Shown in pieces: positions 5,046 through 5,642 of a stretch of 5,642 bases of DNA. Every line of letters begins with the position of its first letter. The stretch's first letter is position 1. This DNA is from an uncultured Collinsella sp. (lineage in GTDB: Bacteria; Actinomycetota; Coriobacteriia; Coriobacteriales; Coriobacteriaceae). The stretch is taken from contig CABQWP010000085.1 in NCBI GenBank assembly GCA_902467875.1, forward strand, positions 1 through 5,642, given 5' to 3'. The notes under the pieces were generated by a model that saw only the letters and a list, made by a program, of their open reading frames with translations, did no database searches and had not been told where the DNA came from. A program made the translations under genes and the position numbers.

Positions 5046-5180
5046 AGTCATTGGGGACGTTCTTAAACGACTAGTCATTGGGGACACTCTTGAACAGGCA
5101 ACATTCAAGGAGTGTCCCCGGATGCTGGCACTTAGGGACGTTCCCAAAGTGCCTGCACATAAGGAACGTCCCTAAGTGCC
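5046..5180. repeat. Cluster of family B hairpin repeats (REP-like)
   Basis: Two 27-base units stand head to tail at 5046-5072 and 5073-5099; they share the first 13 bases (AGTCATTGGGGAC) and match at 20 of 27 positions. The second unit is also the left arm of a hairpin: GGGGACACT-CTTGAA (5080-5094) pairs with 5104-5119 with one bulged G. Next comes a perfect 18-bp inverted repeat (5127-5144 with 5163-5180) around an 18-base loop. Its left arm can instead fold with 5147-5153 into a smaller hairpin. Such GGGGAC hairpin clusters resemble REP sequences mobilised by RAYT-type (Y1) transposases; no transposase gene is in the window. The cluster separates the divergent pckA and plus-strand gene. Confidence 0.75.
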
Positions 5181-5235
5181 GACTACCGAATGGCGCCGCC
5201 GAAATTATCGAACAACCTGTTCAAAAATACGAGCG

Positions 5236-5255
5236 GACACCGAGGTGTCTATACT
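5236..5255 (+). promoter_or_regulatory. Candidate -10 with adjoining dyad for the plus-strand gene
   Basis: TATACT (5250-5255) is a five-of-six -10 match, 28 bases ahead of the TTG start. Immediately before it lies the dyad GACACC-ga-GGTGTC (5236-5249), which would cover the spacer of the promoter and so could be a repressor site. No consensus -35 stands 16-18 bases upstream, so the promoter would be weak or activator-dependent. Confidence 0.4.
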
Positions 5256-5268
5256 AGAGCGCAGCAAT

Positions 5269-5276
5269 AGAAAGGA
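5269..5276 (+). promoter_or_regulatory. Ribosome binding site supporting a TTG start
   Basis: AGAAAGGA lies seven bases before TTG at 5284. No ATG or GTG in the same frame stands near it, so this site decides the unusual start codon. Confidence 0.6.
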
Positions 5277-5283
5277 CCCCGCT

Positions 5284-5642
5284 TTGAGCATCACGCCCCT
5301 CGATAGCATTCGCCGCGCCATCGCCCGCCGTAACGGCATCTCCAACCCCGCTGCATCGAAAGACGGCGCCGCGAAGGCCCAGGGCGGCCGCATCGAGAAC
5401 GGCCTGTTCCCCGCCTCCCACACGGCCGAAGAGCTCGCGCGCATCCAGGAGCTGAGCCAGCGCAACGCCGGCGGACCCGATAGCAGCCAAGCCACACGTC
5501 GCCGGCGCGAACGCGATCGGGAGCCCGGCCCCGTCCGCCGCATGGTCAACGCTTGGTGGAACCGTCTGCTCGGCGCCGTCTACGGCGGCGGCTTCTCCAT
5601 GCAGGAAGCGGAATACGAGGAGCACGCCACCAGCCGCGACTA
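5284..5642 (+). CDS. N-terminal part of an unidentified protein, possible polysaccharide flippase (partial)
   Basis: The frame is open from TTG at 5284 to the window end, giving 119 residues plus two bases (TA) of a next codon that could be Tyr or a stop. Codon third positions are strongly G/C and the ribosome binding site is good, so I take it as a real gene. The visible part has no signal peptide and no clear membrane segment. It has an N-terminal basic stretch (IRRAIARRNG, 9-18), a charged low-complexity middle with a cluster of Arg (RRRRERDREPGPVRR, 72-86), a Trp/Gly-rich patch (WWNRLLGAVYGGGF, 91-104) and an acidic end. The last residues, TSRD followed by a codon beginning TA, recall the RDY that precedes the first membrane helix of some oligosaccharide flippases. 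That would make this a long cytoplasmic N-terminus, but the match is too short to trust. Confidence 0.65.
   Translation, partial: MSITPLDSIRRAIARRNGISNPAASKDGAAKAQGGRIENGLFPASHTAEELARIQELSQRNAGGPDSSQATRRRRERDREPGPVRRMVNAWWNRLLGAVYGGGFSMQEAEYEEHATSRD

Noticed and set aside
5210..5222. GAACA-acc-TGTTC, resembling a Gram-positive SOS (LexA) box
   Set aside because: The half-sites GAAC and GTTC are separated by five bases rather than the four required by the LexA consensus.

Overview
This window looks like chromosomal DNA of a high-GC Gram-positive gut anaerobe of the class Coriobacteriia, most likely a Collinsella relative. The evidence is high GC at third codon positions, strong AAAGGAG-type ribosome binding sites, an ATP-type PEP carboxykinase, and short GGGGAC-centred hairpin repeats of a style I associate with Collinsella and Eggerthella genomes. 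The genus is inference; no rRNA or tRNA gene is present to confirm it.

Layout. Positions 1-230 hold no convincing gene: a 12-bp GC-rich terminator-like hairpin (9-43) and two weaker stem-loops (60-92 and 96-137). Five complete genes follow, all on the minus strand: a single-domain MGMT-type DNA alkyltransferase (289-609), a DegV/FakB-type fatty-acid-binding protein (689-1543), a MarR-type regulator (1663-2112), a free-standing B3/B4-domain protein (2287-3006) and pckA (3234-4904). Read in transcription order these form pckA; B3/B4; marR-degV; MGMT. The region 4905-5283 contains the pckA upstream region with two dyad symmetries, then a cluster of a second hairpin-repeat family (5046-5180), then a short promoter-like stretch. 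A plus-strand gene with a TTG start (5284) is cut by the window end.

The most striking feature is a 37-42 bp palindromic repeat present four times. One copy sits 11-28 bp past the stop codon of pckA, B3/B4, degV and MGMT, with the inner loop alternating in orientation. Each copy could act as an intrinsic terminator, because each has a short T run on the minus-strand side, so the repeats mark the ends of the four apparent transcription units. A different but related GGGGAC hairpin cluster lies between the divergent pckA and the truncated plus-strand gene. Both look like non-autonomous REP-type elements.

Functionally the genes do not form one pathway. pckA is central carbon metabolism, MarR-DegV is probably a small co-transcribed pair linked to fatty-acid handling, MGMT is DNA repair, and the B3/B4 protein resembles the editing domain of phenylalanyl-tRNA synthetase. 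I found no new defence or mobile system. The items most worth checking are the repeat family, a possible frame disturbance at the 3' end of pckA, a perfect 16-bp palindrome upstream of pckA, and a promoter-like sequence antisense to marR.
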